Source of the DNA: Streptomyces sp. P9-A4
Lineage (GTDB): Bacteria; Actinomycetota; Actinomycetes; Streptomycetales; Streptomycetaceae
Assembly: GCF_036634195.1 (NCBI RefSeq)
Contig: NZ_JAZIFY010000001.1
Coordinates: forward strand, 1,684,501 to 1,748,500
Length of the DNA: 64,000 nt
Direction: 5' to 3'
Shown: positions 53,996-62,088 of the stretch, piece by piece
How positions within the stretch are numbered: position 1 is the stretch's first letter
How the letters are laid out: every line of letters starts with the position of its first letter
Translations under genes and position numbers: made by a program
Notes under the pieces: model-generated
Seen by the model: the letters and a program-made list of their open reading frames with translations, nothing else
Database searches by the model: none
Told to the model about the DNA's origin: nothing

Positions 53996-54849
53996 CGGAC
54001 AAGACCATGACCCCCGAGGACGTGGTGGGCCGGCTCCGCTCCGGCATGACGATCGGGATCGGCGGCTGGGGCTCCCGGCGCAAGCCGATGGCCCTGGTCA
54101 GAGCGCTGCTCCGGTCCGAGATCACCGATCTCACGGTGGTCTCGTACGGCGGCCCCGACATCGGCCTGCTGGCCGCCGCCGGCCGGATCCGACGGCTCGT
54201 CGCCCCCTTCGTGACCCTGGACTCCATCCCCCTCGAACCCCACTTCCGGGCGGCCCGCGAGAACGGCTCCCTCGAACTCACCGAGTACGACGAGGCAATG
54301 TTCATGTGGGGCCTGCACGCCGCCGCCAACCGGCTGCCGTTCCTGCCGGTGCGCGCCGGGCTCGGCTCCGACGTGATGCGGGTCAACCCGGGCCTGCGGA
54401 CCGTCACCTCGCCCTACGAGGACGGCGAGGAGTTCGTCGCCGTCCCCGGCCTGCGGCTCGACGCGGCCCTCGTCCACGTCAACCGCGCCGACCGGCTCGG
54501 CAACGGCCAGTACCTCGGCCCCGACCCCTACTTCGACGACCTCTTCTGCGAGGCCGCCGACACCGCGTACGTCTCGTGCGAGGCGATCGTCGACGGCTTC
54601 GGGCCCGACACCGTGCCCCAGACCCTCCTGATCGGCCGCCACAGCGTCACCGGCGTCGTCGAGACCCCGAACGGGGCGCACTTCACCTCCTGCGCCCCCG
54701 ACCACGACCGCGACGAGCCCTTCCAGAAGCTCTACGCGACCACTCCCTGGCCCGAGTTCGCCGAGCGCTTCCTCTCGGGCAAGAGCGAGAACGACTACCA
54801 GGCGGCCGTACGGGCCTGGCACGACGAGCGCGAGGAGCAGCGGACGTGA
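53992..54849 (+). CDS. ipdA: CoA-transferase-like ring C hydrolase, subunit alpha
   Basis: A 285-residue protein of the CoA transferase family I, alpha subunit. It has the N-terminal GMTIGIGGWGSRRKPMALV motif that marks this steroid branch and lacks a standard transferase active-site Glu arrangement. IpdA with IpdB (Rv3551/Rv3552) forms a complex that hydrolytically opens ring C of the CoA thioester left after ring D cleavage. The GTG start overlaps the echA20 stop (GTGA), with AAGGAG upstream, and its own stop overlaps ipdB, as expected for subunits made in equal amounts. Confidence 0.9.
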   Translation: MTDKTMTPEDVVGRLRSGMTIGIGGWGSRRKPMALVRALLRSEITDLTVVSYGGPDIGLLAAAGRIRRLVAPFVTLDSIPLEPHFRAARENGSLELTEYDEAMFMWGLHAAANRLPFLPVRAGLGSDVMRVNPGLRTVTSPYEDGEEFVAVPGLRLDAALVHVNRADRLGNGQYLGPDPYFDDLFCEAADTAYVSCEAIVDGFGPDTVPQTLLIGRHSVTGVVETPNGAHFTSCAPDHDRDEPFQKLYATTPWPEFAERFLSGKSENDYQAAVRAWHDEREEQRT

Positions 54850-55580
54850 CGACGGAAACGACGACGGTGATCAGCCGGGCCGAACACTGCCTGATCGCCT
54901 GCGCCGAGGCCTGGCGCGACAACGGCGAGGTGCTCGCCAGCCCGATGGGCCTGATCCCCTCCTTCGGTGCCCGCCTCGCCAAGCGCACCTTCTCCCCCGA
55001 CCTCCTCCTCACCGACGGCGAGGCCCTGCTCGTCGGCCTCGACGGGCAGCCCGAGGGCTGGCTGCCGTACCGCAGGCACCTCACCATGGTCACCGGCGGC
55101 AAGCGGCACGTGATGATGGGCGCCAGCCAGATCGACCGGTACGGCAACCAGAACATCTCCTGCATCGGCGACTGGGAGCGCCCCACCCGCCAGCTCCTCG
55201 GAGTGCGCGGGGCGCCGGTCAACACCCTGAACAACCCGGTGAGCTACTGGATCCCCAAGCACTCGCCCCGGGTCTTCGTCGAGCGCGTCGACATGATCAG
55301 CGGCGTCGGCTACGACCATGCCGTCGGGCCCTACCACCGCCTCCCCCGGGTCGTCACCGACCTCGCCGTCCTCGACTTCGAGACACCCGGCCACGCGATG
55401 CGGCTCGCCTCCGTCCACCCGGGCGTCACCGTCGAGGAGGTCCGCGCGGCCACCGGCTTCGACCTGGTGACCGGCGACGAGGTGCCGTACACCCGGGACC
55501 CCACGGCCGAGGAGCTGCGGCTGATCCGCGAGGTCATCGACCCGCGCGGGCTGCGGGACCGCGAGGTCGCGCCCCGATGA
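54846..55580 (+). CDS. ipdB: CoA-transferase-like ring C hydrolase, subunit beta
   Basis: A 244-residue CoA transferase family beta subunit, partner of IpdA. The segment GASQIDRYGNQNISCIGDWERP and the AAGCIG-less region match IpdB (Rv3552) rather than acetate or oxoadipate CoA transferases; the fragment QIDRYGNQNIS is the clearest landmark. The GTG start overlaps the ipdA stop (GTGA) and the stop overlaps the ipdC start (ATGA). The enzyme acts in the cytosol on CoA thioesters. Confidence 0.9.
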   Translation: MTTETTTVISRAEHCLIACAEAWRDNGEVLASPMGLIPSFGARLAKRTFSPDLLLTDGEALLVGLDGQPEGWLPYRRHLTMVTGGKRHVMMGASQIDRYGNQNISCIGDWERPTRQLLGVRGAPVNTLNNPVSYWIPKHSPRVFVERVDMISGVGYDHAVGPYHRLPRVVTDLAVLDFETPGHAMRLASVHPGVTVEEVRAATGFDLVTGDEVPYTRDPTAEELRLIREVIDPRGLRDREVAPR

Positions 55581-56629
55581 GGACCGCCCTCACCGAGCTG
55601 ACCGGTGTCCGCCACCCGATCGTGCAGACCGGGATGGGCTGGGTCGCCGGTCCCCGGCTCGTCTCCGCCACCGCGAACGCGGGCGCGCTCGGGATCCTCG
55701 CCTCCGCCACCATGACCGTGGACGAACTGCGCGCCGCCGTCCGCGAGGTGAGGTCCCGCACCGACCGGCCCTTCGGGGTGAACCTGCGCGCCGACGCGGG
55801 GGACGCCCGGGAACGGGTACGGATCATCGTCGACGAGGGCGTACGGGTGGCCTCCTTCGCCCTCGCCCCGTCCCGCGACCTGATCGCCGAGCTGAAGGAC
55901 GCCGGGGTCGTCGTGATCCCGTCCGTGGGCGCCCGGCGGCACGCCGAGAAGGTCGCGGGCTGGGGCGCGGACGCCGTCCTCGTGCAGGGCGGCGAGGGCG
56001 GCGGGCACACCGGGGAGGTCGCCACGAGCGTGCTGCTGCCGCAGGTGGTGGACGCCGTCGGCATCCCGGTGATCGCGGCCGGCGGCTTCCACGACGGACG
56101 GGGCCTGGTCGCCGCCCTCGCCCACGGGGCCGCCGGCATCGCCATGGGCACCCGCTTCCTGCTGACCTCCGACTCGACCGTGCCGGACGCGGTCAAGGCC
56201 CGCTATCTGGCCGCCACGGTCAAGGACGTCACCGTCACCACCGCCGTCGACGGGCTGCCGCACCGGATGCTCCGCACCGAACTCGTCGCGTCCCTGGAGG
56301 ACGCCGGCCGGGTCCGGGCCCTGGCCCAGGCCGTCCGCAGGGCCGCCGGCTTCCGGCGGCTGTCCGGGCTCTCCTGGCCGGCGATGGTCCGCGACGGCCT
56401 CGCCATGCGGCACGGCAAGGACCTGTCCTGGAGTCAGGTGCTGCTCGCCGCGAACACCCCGATGCTCCTGCGGGCGTCCATGGTCGAGGGCCGCACCGAC
56501 CTCGGCGTGATGGCCGCGGGCCAGGTGGCGGGGGTCATCGAGGACCTGCCCAGCTGCGAGGAGCTGGTCGGCCGGATCATGGCGGAGGCCGCGCAGGTGC
56601 TCCGCACGCTCCCCCGCCCCGAGTCGTAA
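55577..56629 (+). CDS. ipdC: Flavin-dependent reductase of nitronate monooxygenase family
   Basis: A 350-residue TIM-barrel FMN protein of the 2-nitropropane dioxygenase family. FMN/phosphate-binding segments are GGEGGGHTGEV (about 136-146), VIAAGGFHDGRG and GAAGIAMGTRFL. IpdC (Rv3553) acts in the KstR2 pathway as a reductase rather than a nitronate oxygenase, and synteny with echA20-ipdA-ipdB supports that role here. It is the last gene of the plus-strand operon. A 48-bp gap with a new ribosome site separates it from the phosphatase gene. Confidence 0.87.
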   Translation: MRTALTELTGVRHPIVQTGMGWVAGPRLVSATANAGALGILASATMTVDELRAAVREVRSRTDRPFGVNLRADAGDARERVRIIVDEGVRVASFALAPSRDLIAELKDAGVVVIPSVGARRHAEKVAGWGADAVLVQGGEGGGHTGEVATSVLLPQVVDAVGIPVIAAGGFHDGRGLVAALAHGAAGIAMGTRFLLTSDSTVPDAVKARYLAATVKDVTVTTAVDGLPHRMLRTELVASLEDAGRVRALAQAVRRAAGFRRLSGLSWPAMVRDGLAMRHGKDLSWSQVLLAANTPMLLRASMVEGRTDLGVMAAGQVAGVIEDLPSCEELVGRIMAEAAQVLRTLPRPES

Positions 56630-56677
56630 CCCCGCTCGACGCTCTCCCACACCCCTGAGCCGCAAAGGAGTCCGGCC

Positions 56678-57598
56678 GTGCACCCGTCTCGACGCGCTCT
56701 GCTCACCGCCACCGGGGCCACCGCCCTGCTGACCGCCCTGCCGACGGAGGCGCTCGCCCGTCCCCGGCCCGCACCCGAGGGCCGTCCCCGGTCCGTGCCC
56801 GCCATCCGGCAGATCCCGCTCCAGGGCGCCGTCAACGTCCGTGACCTGGGCGGCTACCCCACGTACGACGGAAGCCGTGTCCGCTACGGGCTCGCCTACC
56901 GGGGCGACCATCTCGCGAAGCTCACCGACGCCGACCTGACCACCCTCGCCGGGCTCGGCCTCGGCACCGTGGTCGATCTGCGGATCCCCACGGAGGTCGG
57001 CTACGACGGCGCCGACCGGCTGCCCTCGGGACCGGTCCCGGTCTCCCGGCCGATCACCGACAAGGGCTTGTTCGGACAGCTGCTCGCCGCGATCGGCTCC
57101 CGGGACCCGGTGCGCCAGGAGGAGATGCTCGGCGGCGGACGCGCCGCCGCCTTCATGTGCGAGGTGTACCGCACCTTCGTCACCGACCCCGCGAACCGGG
57201 CCGCCTTCGCGGCGACCCTGCGGGACCTCGCCGACCCCCGCCGGGGGCCGCTGCTCGTGCACTGCACCTCGGGCAAGGACCGCACCGGCTGGACCGGCTG
57301 GCTGCTGCTCACCCTGCTCGGAGTCCCCGAGAAGCTCGCCCGCGCGGACTACCTGGCCTCCAACACCTTCCGCGCCGCGTACGACGCGCGGCTGCGGGAG
57401 GGGCTGAAGCAGGGCGGGCTGATGCGGAACCCCGAGCTGATCGTGCCGCTCCAGGAGGTGCGGGCGGAGTACCTCGACACCGCCCTGGAGCAGCTGCGCA
57501 GCTCCTACGGGAGCGTGCTCCGTTACGTGTCGGTCGGCCTCGGCCTGGAGTTCCGCGAGCTGCTGGCGCTGCGCGAACGGCTGGTGCCCGGGGCCTGA
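56678..57598 (+). CDS. Secreted tyrosine-protein phosphatase
   Basis: A 306-residue dual-specificity-type phosphatase (Y_phosphatase3/PtpB-like). The P-loop HCTSGKDRTGW is at about residues 195-205, with the Cys nucleophile and Arg of HCx5R. The conserved N-terminal segment NVRDLGGYPTYDG is typical of the family. A twin-arginine-like leader (SRRALLTATGATALL, ending ALA near 27) indicates export. AAGGAG precedes the GTG start by seven bases. It is read in the same direction as ipdC but has no known link to steroid breakdown; similar enzymes act on phosphotyrosine or phosphoinositides. The last 76 bp overlap the convergent helicase gene. Confidence 0.9.
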   Translation: MHPSRRALLTATGATALLTALPTEALARPRPAPEGRPRSVPAIRQIPLQGAVNVRDLGGYPTYDGSRVRYGLAYRGDHLAKLTDADLTTLAGLGLGTVVDLRIPTEVGYDGADRLPSGPVPVSRPITDKGLFGQLLAAIGSRDPVRQEEMLGGGRAAAFMCEVYRTFVTDPANRAAFAATLRDLADPRRGPLLVHCTSGKDRTGWTGWLLLTLLGVPEKLARADYLASNTFRAAYDARLREGLKQGGLMRNPELIVPLQEVRAEYLDTALEQLRSSYGSVLRYVSVGLGLEFRELLALRERLVPGA

Positions 57599-59232
57599 CG
57601 CCCGGCGCGACCCGCACCGGCACCCGCGGCGGCACCACGCCCGCCGCCCGTGCCGGAGCCCCGGCCGGAGCCGGAGCCACGCCCCGTACCCCCGGCGGAA
57701 CCGGCGGCGCGACCCGCACCGGCACCGGCGGAGCGACCGCCCGTGCCCGAGCCCGAGGCGCCGGAGCGCCCGGAGCCGGAGCCCGTACCCGTCGTCCCGC
57801 CGGCCGGAGCCGGACGGCGGCGACGGCGGTTGCCGCTGCCCGAGCCGGCGCCGCCGCCCGCCGCCTTGCGCGGCGGGGTCGGCTGCGGCGTCTCGACGAC
57901 GACCGGGACGCCCGAGGGCTCCCGCGCGCCGGTCAGCTCGACGAGCTGCTCGTCGCTGGACTTGATCTGCGCCATACGGGGGCTGATGCCCGCGTTCGTC
58001 ATCAGCCGGCCCATGTCGCGCTTCTGCTCGGGCAGGACCAGCGTGAAGACGCTGCCGGACTCACCGGCGCGGGCGGTGCGGCCACCGCGGTGCAGGTAGT
58101 CCTTGTGGTCGATCGGCGGGTCGACGTTCACGACCATGTCGAGGTCGTCGACGTGGATGCCGCGCGCCGCGACGTTCGTCGCGACGAGCGTGGTGACCTG
58201 GCCGCTCTTGAACTGGTCCAGGGTCCGGTTGCGCTGCGGCTGCGAGCGGCCGCCGTGCAGTCCGGAGGCCCGTACGCCGTTGGCGAGGAGCCGCTTGACC
58301 AGCCGGTCCACGGACCGCTTGGTGTCCAGGAAGAGGATCGTCCGGCCGTCGCGGGCCGCGATCCGCAGCGTGACGGCCTTCTTGTCGGTCTCGTCGGCCA
58401 CGTACAGGACGTGGTGCTCCATCGTGGTGACGGCGCCGGCCGAGGGGTCGACGGAGTGCACGACCGGGTCGTCCAGGAACATCTTGACCAGCCGGTCGAT
58501 GTTCCGGTCCAGGGTGGCCGAGAACAGCAGCCGCTGCCCGCCCGGCTCGACCTGCTTCAGCAGCTTGGTGACCTGCGGCAGGAAGCCCATGTCGGCCATC
58601 TGGTCGGCCTCGTCGAGGACGGTGACGGCGACCTGGTCGAGGCGGCAGTCGCCCCGGTCGATGAGGTCGTGGAGCCGGCCCGGGGTGGCGATGAGGATCT
58701 CGGCGCCGCGCCGCAGGGCGGAGGTCTGCCGGCTGATCGACATGCCGCCGACGACCGTGGTGATGCGGAGCCGCAGCGCGGAGGCGTACGGGGTGAGCGC
58801 GTCGGTCACCTGCTGGGCGAGCTCGCGGGTGGGCACCAGGACCAGCGCGAGCGGCGCGCCGGGCTCGGCGCGGCGGCCGGCCGAGCGGGCCAGGATCGCG
58901 AGCCCGAAGGCGAGGGTCTTGCCGGAGCCGGTACGCCCCCGGCCGAGCACGTCGCGGCCCGCGAGGGAGTTCGGCAGGGTCGCGGCCTGGATCGGGAACG
59001 GCTCCGTGACGCCCTGCTCGCCCAGGATCCGCAGCAGGCCCTCGGGCATGTCGAGGTCGGCGAAGGACTCCACCGCGGGGAGCGCGGGGGTCACCGTCTC
59101 CGGCGGCGTGAACTCGCTCGGGGGCGGGGGTGCGGTGGGACGACGGCCACCGCGGGAGGCCTTCGGCTGTGACGAGGACTTCGCCTGGGAGGTGCGGGGG
59201 CTGCGCTTGTGGGGGCGCTCGGAGCGGGTCAT
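57523..59232 (-). CDS. DEAD-box RNA helicase (RhlE-like)
   Basis: A 569-residue DEAD-box helicase. A basic N-terminal tail (about 1-60) leads to the Q motif (SFADLDMPEGLLRIL with FPIQAATLP), Walker A GRTGSGKT, PTRELAQQV, DEADQ, SATLD, then FLDTKR, VATNVAARGIHVDD and HRGGRTARAG in the second RecA domain. After about residue 430 comes a Gly/Ser/Arg-rich disordered tail likely to bind RNA. GAAAGG lies six bases before the ATG. A strong hairpin sits in its leader. The gene ends inside the convergent phosphatase gene. It interrupts the steroid island without evident relation to it. Confidence 0.92.
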   Translation of the reverse strand: MTRSERPHKRSPRTSQAKSSSQPKASRGGRRPTAPPPPSEFTPPETVTPALPAVESFADLDMPEGLLRILGEQGVTEPFPIQAATLPNSLAGRDVLGRGRTGSGKTLAFGLAILARSAGRRAEPGAPLALVLVPTRELAQQVTDALTPYASALRLRITTVVGGMSISRQTSALRRGAEILIATPGRLHDLIDRGDCRLDQVAVTVLDEADQMADMGFLPQVTKLLKQVEPGGQRLLFSATLDRNIDRLVKMFLDDPVVHSVDPSAGAVTTMEHHVLYVADETDKKAVTLRIAARDGRTILFLDTKRSVDRLVKRLLANGVRASGLHGGRSQPQRNRTLDQFKSGQVTTLVATNVAARGIHVDDLDMVVNVDPPIDHKDYLHRGGRTARAGESGSVFTLVLPEQKRDMGRLMTNAGISPRMAQIKSSDEQLVELTGAREPSGVPVVVETPQPTPPRKAAGGGAGSGSGNRRRRRPAPAGGTTGTGSGSGRSGASGSGTGGRSAGAGAGRAAGSAGGTGRGSGSGRGSGTGGGRGAAAGAGAGRAGRQAPGTSRSRSASSSRNSRPRPTDT

Positions 59233-59266
59233 GCGTGCCTTTCTGGCCGGTGCTCGCGGCACAGCG

Positions 59267-59295
59267 GGGGCCCGCACCTGCACGGTGCGGGCCCC
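59267..59295 (-). promoter_or_regulatory. Leader hairpin of DEAD-box helicase gene
   Basis: GGGGCCCGCACC and GGTGCGGGCCCC form a perfect 12-bp stem with a 5-base loop, ending 34 bases upstream of the helicase start. A 13-base direct repeat CGGGCCCCGGCTG (59288-59300 and 59322-59334) overlaps it. It may act as an attenuator or autoregulatory leader. Confidence 0.5.
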
Positions 59296-59484
59296 GGCTG
59301 CTCTACCCGGAACACGCGATACGGGCCCCGGCTGTCTTCTCGCTGTATCCAAGGAACAATAGTGCGCCTCGGGACCTTCCCGCCCCGCCCGACCGATGCC
59401 AGGACGGATCCGGCCTGACCAGCGACGTGCGACGTGGGCGACCTCACAGCTCCCGGCGGCCGCGGGAGGCGCCCGCGACGGCCG

Positions 59485-60642
59485 TCACAGCCGTTCGATG
59501 ATCGTCACGTTCGCCTGTCCGCCGCCCTCGCACATCGTCTGGAGGCCGTAGCGGCCCCCGGTCCGTTCCAGCTCGTGGAGAAGGGTCGTCATCAGCTTCA
59601 CCCCGGTCGCGCCGAGGGGGTGGCCGAGGGCGATGGCGCCGCCGTTGACGTTGACCCGGGCCGGGTCCGCGCCGGTCTCCTTGAGCCAGGCGAGGACGAC
59701 GGGCGCGAAGGCCTCGTTGATCTCGACGAGGTCCATGTCGTCGATGGTCAGACCGGTCTTCTTCAGGGCGTACGCGGTGGCCGGTATGGGGGCGGAGAGC
59801 ATCCGGATCGGGTCCTCGCCCCGTACGGAGAGGTGGTGGATCCGGGCCCTGGGGGTCAGCCCGTGCTCGCGTACGGCCCGCTCGCTCGCGAGCAGCATCG
59901 CCGCGGCGCCGTCGGAGACCTGGGAGGAGCAGGCCGCGGTGATCGTGCCGCCCTCGACGACGGTCTTCAGGCCGGCCATCTTCTCCAGGGTGGTGTCCCG
60001 GCGCGGGCCCTCGTCGGCGGTCACCTCGCCGTAGGCCACGGTCTCCCGCTCGAAGCGGCCCTCGTCGATCGCGCGCAGTGCCCGCTCGTGCGAGCGGAGG
60101 GCGAATTCCTCCTGGTCGCGGCGGGTGATGCCCCATTTCTTCGCGATCAGTTCGGCGCCGTGGAACTGGTTGACGGGCGCGTCGCCGTACCGGGCGCGCC
60201 AGCCCTCCGAGCCCGCGTAGGGGCCCTCGGTCAGGCCGAGGGGTTCGCCGGCCTGCCGGGAGGCGAAGGCGATCGGGATCATCGACATGTTCTGGGTGCC
60301 GCCGGCCACGACCAGGTCCTGGGTGCCGGACAGGACGCCCTGGGCCGCGAAGTGCACGGCCTGCTGGGAGGAGCCGCACTGGCGGTCGATGGTGACGCCG
60401 GGGACCTCCTCGGGGAGGCCGGCCGCGAGCCAGGCCGTCCGGGCGATGTCGCCGGCCTGCGGGCCCACGGTGTCGAGGCAGCCGAAGACGACGTCCTCGA
60501 CGGCGGCGGGGTCGATGCCCGACCGTGCGACGAGGGCCTTGAGGACGTGCGCGCCGAGGTCCGCCGGATGGACGGAGGCCAGTCCTCCCTTGCGCCGGCC
60601 CACCGGGGTGCGGACCGCTTCGACGATGTAGGCCTCGGCCAT
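59485..60642 (-). CDS. fadA6: Thiolase of the HIP pathway
   Basis: A 385-residue degradative thiolase that cleaves a 3-ketoacyl-CoA with CoA. The nucleophilic Cys89 is in IDRQCGSSQQA, the His in GHPLGATG and the second Cys in TMCEGGGQAN. Placement directly downstream of the kstR2-like regulator gene (18-bp gap) is the same as fadA6 (Rv3556c)-kstR2 in mycobacteria; FadA6 acts late, on the ring C/D-derived intermediates. GGAGGA precedes the ATG by six bases. It is the last gene of the fadE30-ipdF-kstR2-fadA6 operon. Confidence 0.92.
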   Translation of the reverse strand: MAEAYIVEAVRTPVGRRKGGLASVHPADLGAHVLKALVARSGIDPAAVEDVVFGCLDTVGPQAGDIARTAWLAAGLPEEVPGVTIDRQCGSSQQAVHFAAQGVLSGTQDLVVAGGTQNMSMIPIAFASRQAGEPLGLTEGPYAGSEGWRARYGDAPVNQFHGAELIAKKWGITRRDQEEFALRSHERALRAIDEGRFERETVAYGEVTADEGPRRDTTLEKMAGLKTVVEGGTITAACSSQVSDGAAAMLLASERAVREHGLTPRARIHHLSVRGEDPIRMLSAPIPATAYALKKTGLTIDDMDLVEINEAFAPVVLAWLKETGADPARVNVNGGAIALGHPLGATGVKLMTTLLHELERTGGRYGLQTMCEGGGQANVTIIERL

Positions 60643-60660
60643 GACAGATCCTCCAGACGT

Positions 60661-61278
60661 CTATGTACGTACGGCGATGCCGTCCAGGACCATCGACAGG
60701 TACTGGCGGGCGATCTCCTCGGGGCTGTGCAGTCCGCCGGGCCGGTACCAGGACGCGGCGACCCAGACGGTGTCGCGGACGAACCGGTAGGTGAGGCGGA
60801 CGTCGAGGTCGGCGCGGAAGACCCCGGCGGCGACGCCGCGTTCCAGGGTGCCGAGCCAGGCCTTCTCGAACTTGAGCTGCGAGTCGGTGAGGTAGTGGAA
60901 GCGGGGCTGGTCGGTGAGGTGCCGGGACTCCTTCTGGTAGATCGCGACGGCGGCGCGGTGCCGGTCGATCTCGCGGAAGGACTCGGTGACGAGGGCCTCG
61001 ATGGTCTCGCGGGGGTCGAGCCCGGCGGCGAGGACGGCGTCGTATCCCTCCCACAGCTCGTGCAGGAAGGTGGAGAGGATCTCGTCGAGCATCGACTCCT
61101 TGGAGTCGAAGTGGTAGTAGAGGCTGCCGGCGAGCATGCCGGCGGCGTCCGCGATCTTGCGGACGGTGGTGGCGTTGTACCCCTGGGCGGCGAACACCTC
61201 GGCCGCCGTGTCGAGCAGTTCGCGGCGCCGCTCGGGCGCGGCGGCGTTCACCTGGTTCTTCTTCTTGGTCGTCGGCAC
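60661..61278 (-). CDS. kstR2: TetR-family repressor, KstR2-like
   Basis: A 205-residue TetR regulator. The N-terminal helix-turn-helix is ATTVRKIADAAGMLAGSLYYHF (landmarks TTVRKIADAAG and SLYYHFDSKE). The ligand domain matches KstR2, which in mycobacteria responds to HIP-CoA and represses the C/D-ring genes; YQKESRHL and the WYRPGG segment are shared. The Lys-rich start (PTTKKKNQV) is usual. Two near-identical palindromes in the cluster are its probable operators. It lies within the operon it would control, so it is self-regulated. The GTG start has only a weak ribosome site. Confidence 0.9.
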   Translation of the reverse strand: MPTTKKKNQVNAAAPERRRELLDTAAEVFAAQGYNATTVRKIADAAGMLAGSLYYHFDSKESMLDEILSTFLHELWEGYDAVLAAGLDPRETIEALVTESFREIDRHRAAVAIYQKESRHLTDQPRFHYLTDSQLKFEKAWLGTLERGVAAGVFRADLDVRLTYRFVRDTVWVAASWYRPGGLHSPEEIARQYLSMVLDGIAVRT

Positions 61279-61293
61279 GCTTCCATTCTGGTC

Positions 61294-62088
61294 CTAGGCG
61301 CGCTGGCTGCTGACGGAGACGGTCTCCCCGGTCATGTAGGAGGAGTAGTCGCCGGCGAGGAAGACGATGACGTTGGCGATCTCCCAGGGTTCGGCGTGGC
61401 GGCCGAAGGCCTCGCGGGCGGTGAGTTCGTCGAGGAGTTCGGTGGTGGTGACCTTGGCGAGGTGGGGGTGCATGGCGAGGGACGGGGCGACGGCGTTGAC
61501 GCGGACGCCGTACGCGGCGGCCTCGACGGCCGCGCAGCGGGTGAGGGCCATGACCCCGGCCTTGGCGGCGGCGTAGTGGGCCTGTCCGGTCTGGGCGCGC
61601 CAGCCGACGACGGAGGCGTTGTTGACGATCACCCCGCCGGTGCCGGCGTCGCGGAAGCGGCGGAGCGCGGCGCGGGTGGAGCGGAAGGTGCCGCCGAGGG
61701 TGACGTCGAGGACGCGGTTCCACTGGTCGTCGGTCATGTCGGCCAGCTCGGCGGTGCCGCCGAGGCCGGCGTTGTTGACGATGACGTCCAGGCGTCCGTG
61801 GAGCCGTTCGGCGGTGTCGTAGAGCGCCTGGACCTGGTTCTCGTCGGTGACGTCGCAGGGCTGGGAGGCGACGGCGCCGGCGCCGAACTCGGCGGCGAGC
61901 GCGGCCTCGGTCTCCTTGAGGCGCCGGGCGTGGGCGTCGCTGACGAGGACGCGGGCGCCCTCCTCCAGGAAGCGGCGGGCGGTGGCGCCGCCGATGCCGG
62001 CCCCGGCGGCGGCGGTGACGACGGCGGTCCGGCCGGCCAGCAGGCCGTGGCCCGGCACGTAGGGGGGCGGTGGCTGCTTCCCGGTCAC
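61294..62088 (-). CDS. ipdF: Short-chain dehydrogenase of HIP pathway
   Basis: A 264-residue SDR closely resembling Rv3559c (IpdF), which oxidises the hydroxyl of a 5-hydroxy-HIP-type CoA ester. Landmarks are GHGLLAGRTAVVTAAAGAGIG (the AAAGAGIG cofactor loop), VNNAGLGGTAELADMTDDQW in split form, VVGWRAQTGQAHYAAAKAGV containing YxxxK, and the C-terminal GDYSSYMTGE. The GTG start overlaps the fadE30 stop (GTGA). Confidence 0.9.
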   Translation of the reverse strand: MTGKQPPPPYVPGHGLLAGRTAVVTAAAGAGIGGATARRFLEEGARVLVSDAHARRLKETEAALAAEFGAGAVASQPCDVTDENQVQALYDTAERLHGRLDVIVNNAGLGGTAELADMTDDQWNRVLDVTLGGTFRSTRAALRRFRDAGTGGVIVNNASVVGWRAQTGQAHYAAAKAGVMALTRCAAVEAAAYGVRVNAVAPSLAMHPHLAKVTTTELLDELTAREAFGRHAEPWEIANVIVFLAGDYSSYMTGETVSVSSQRA

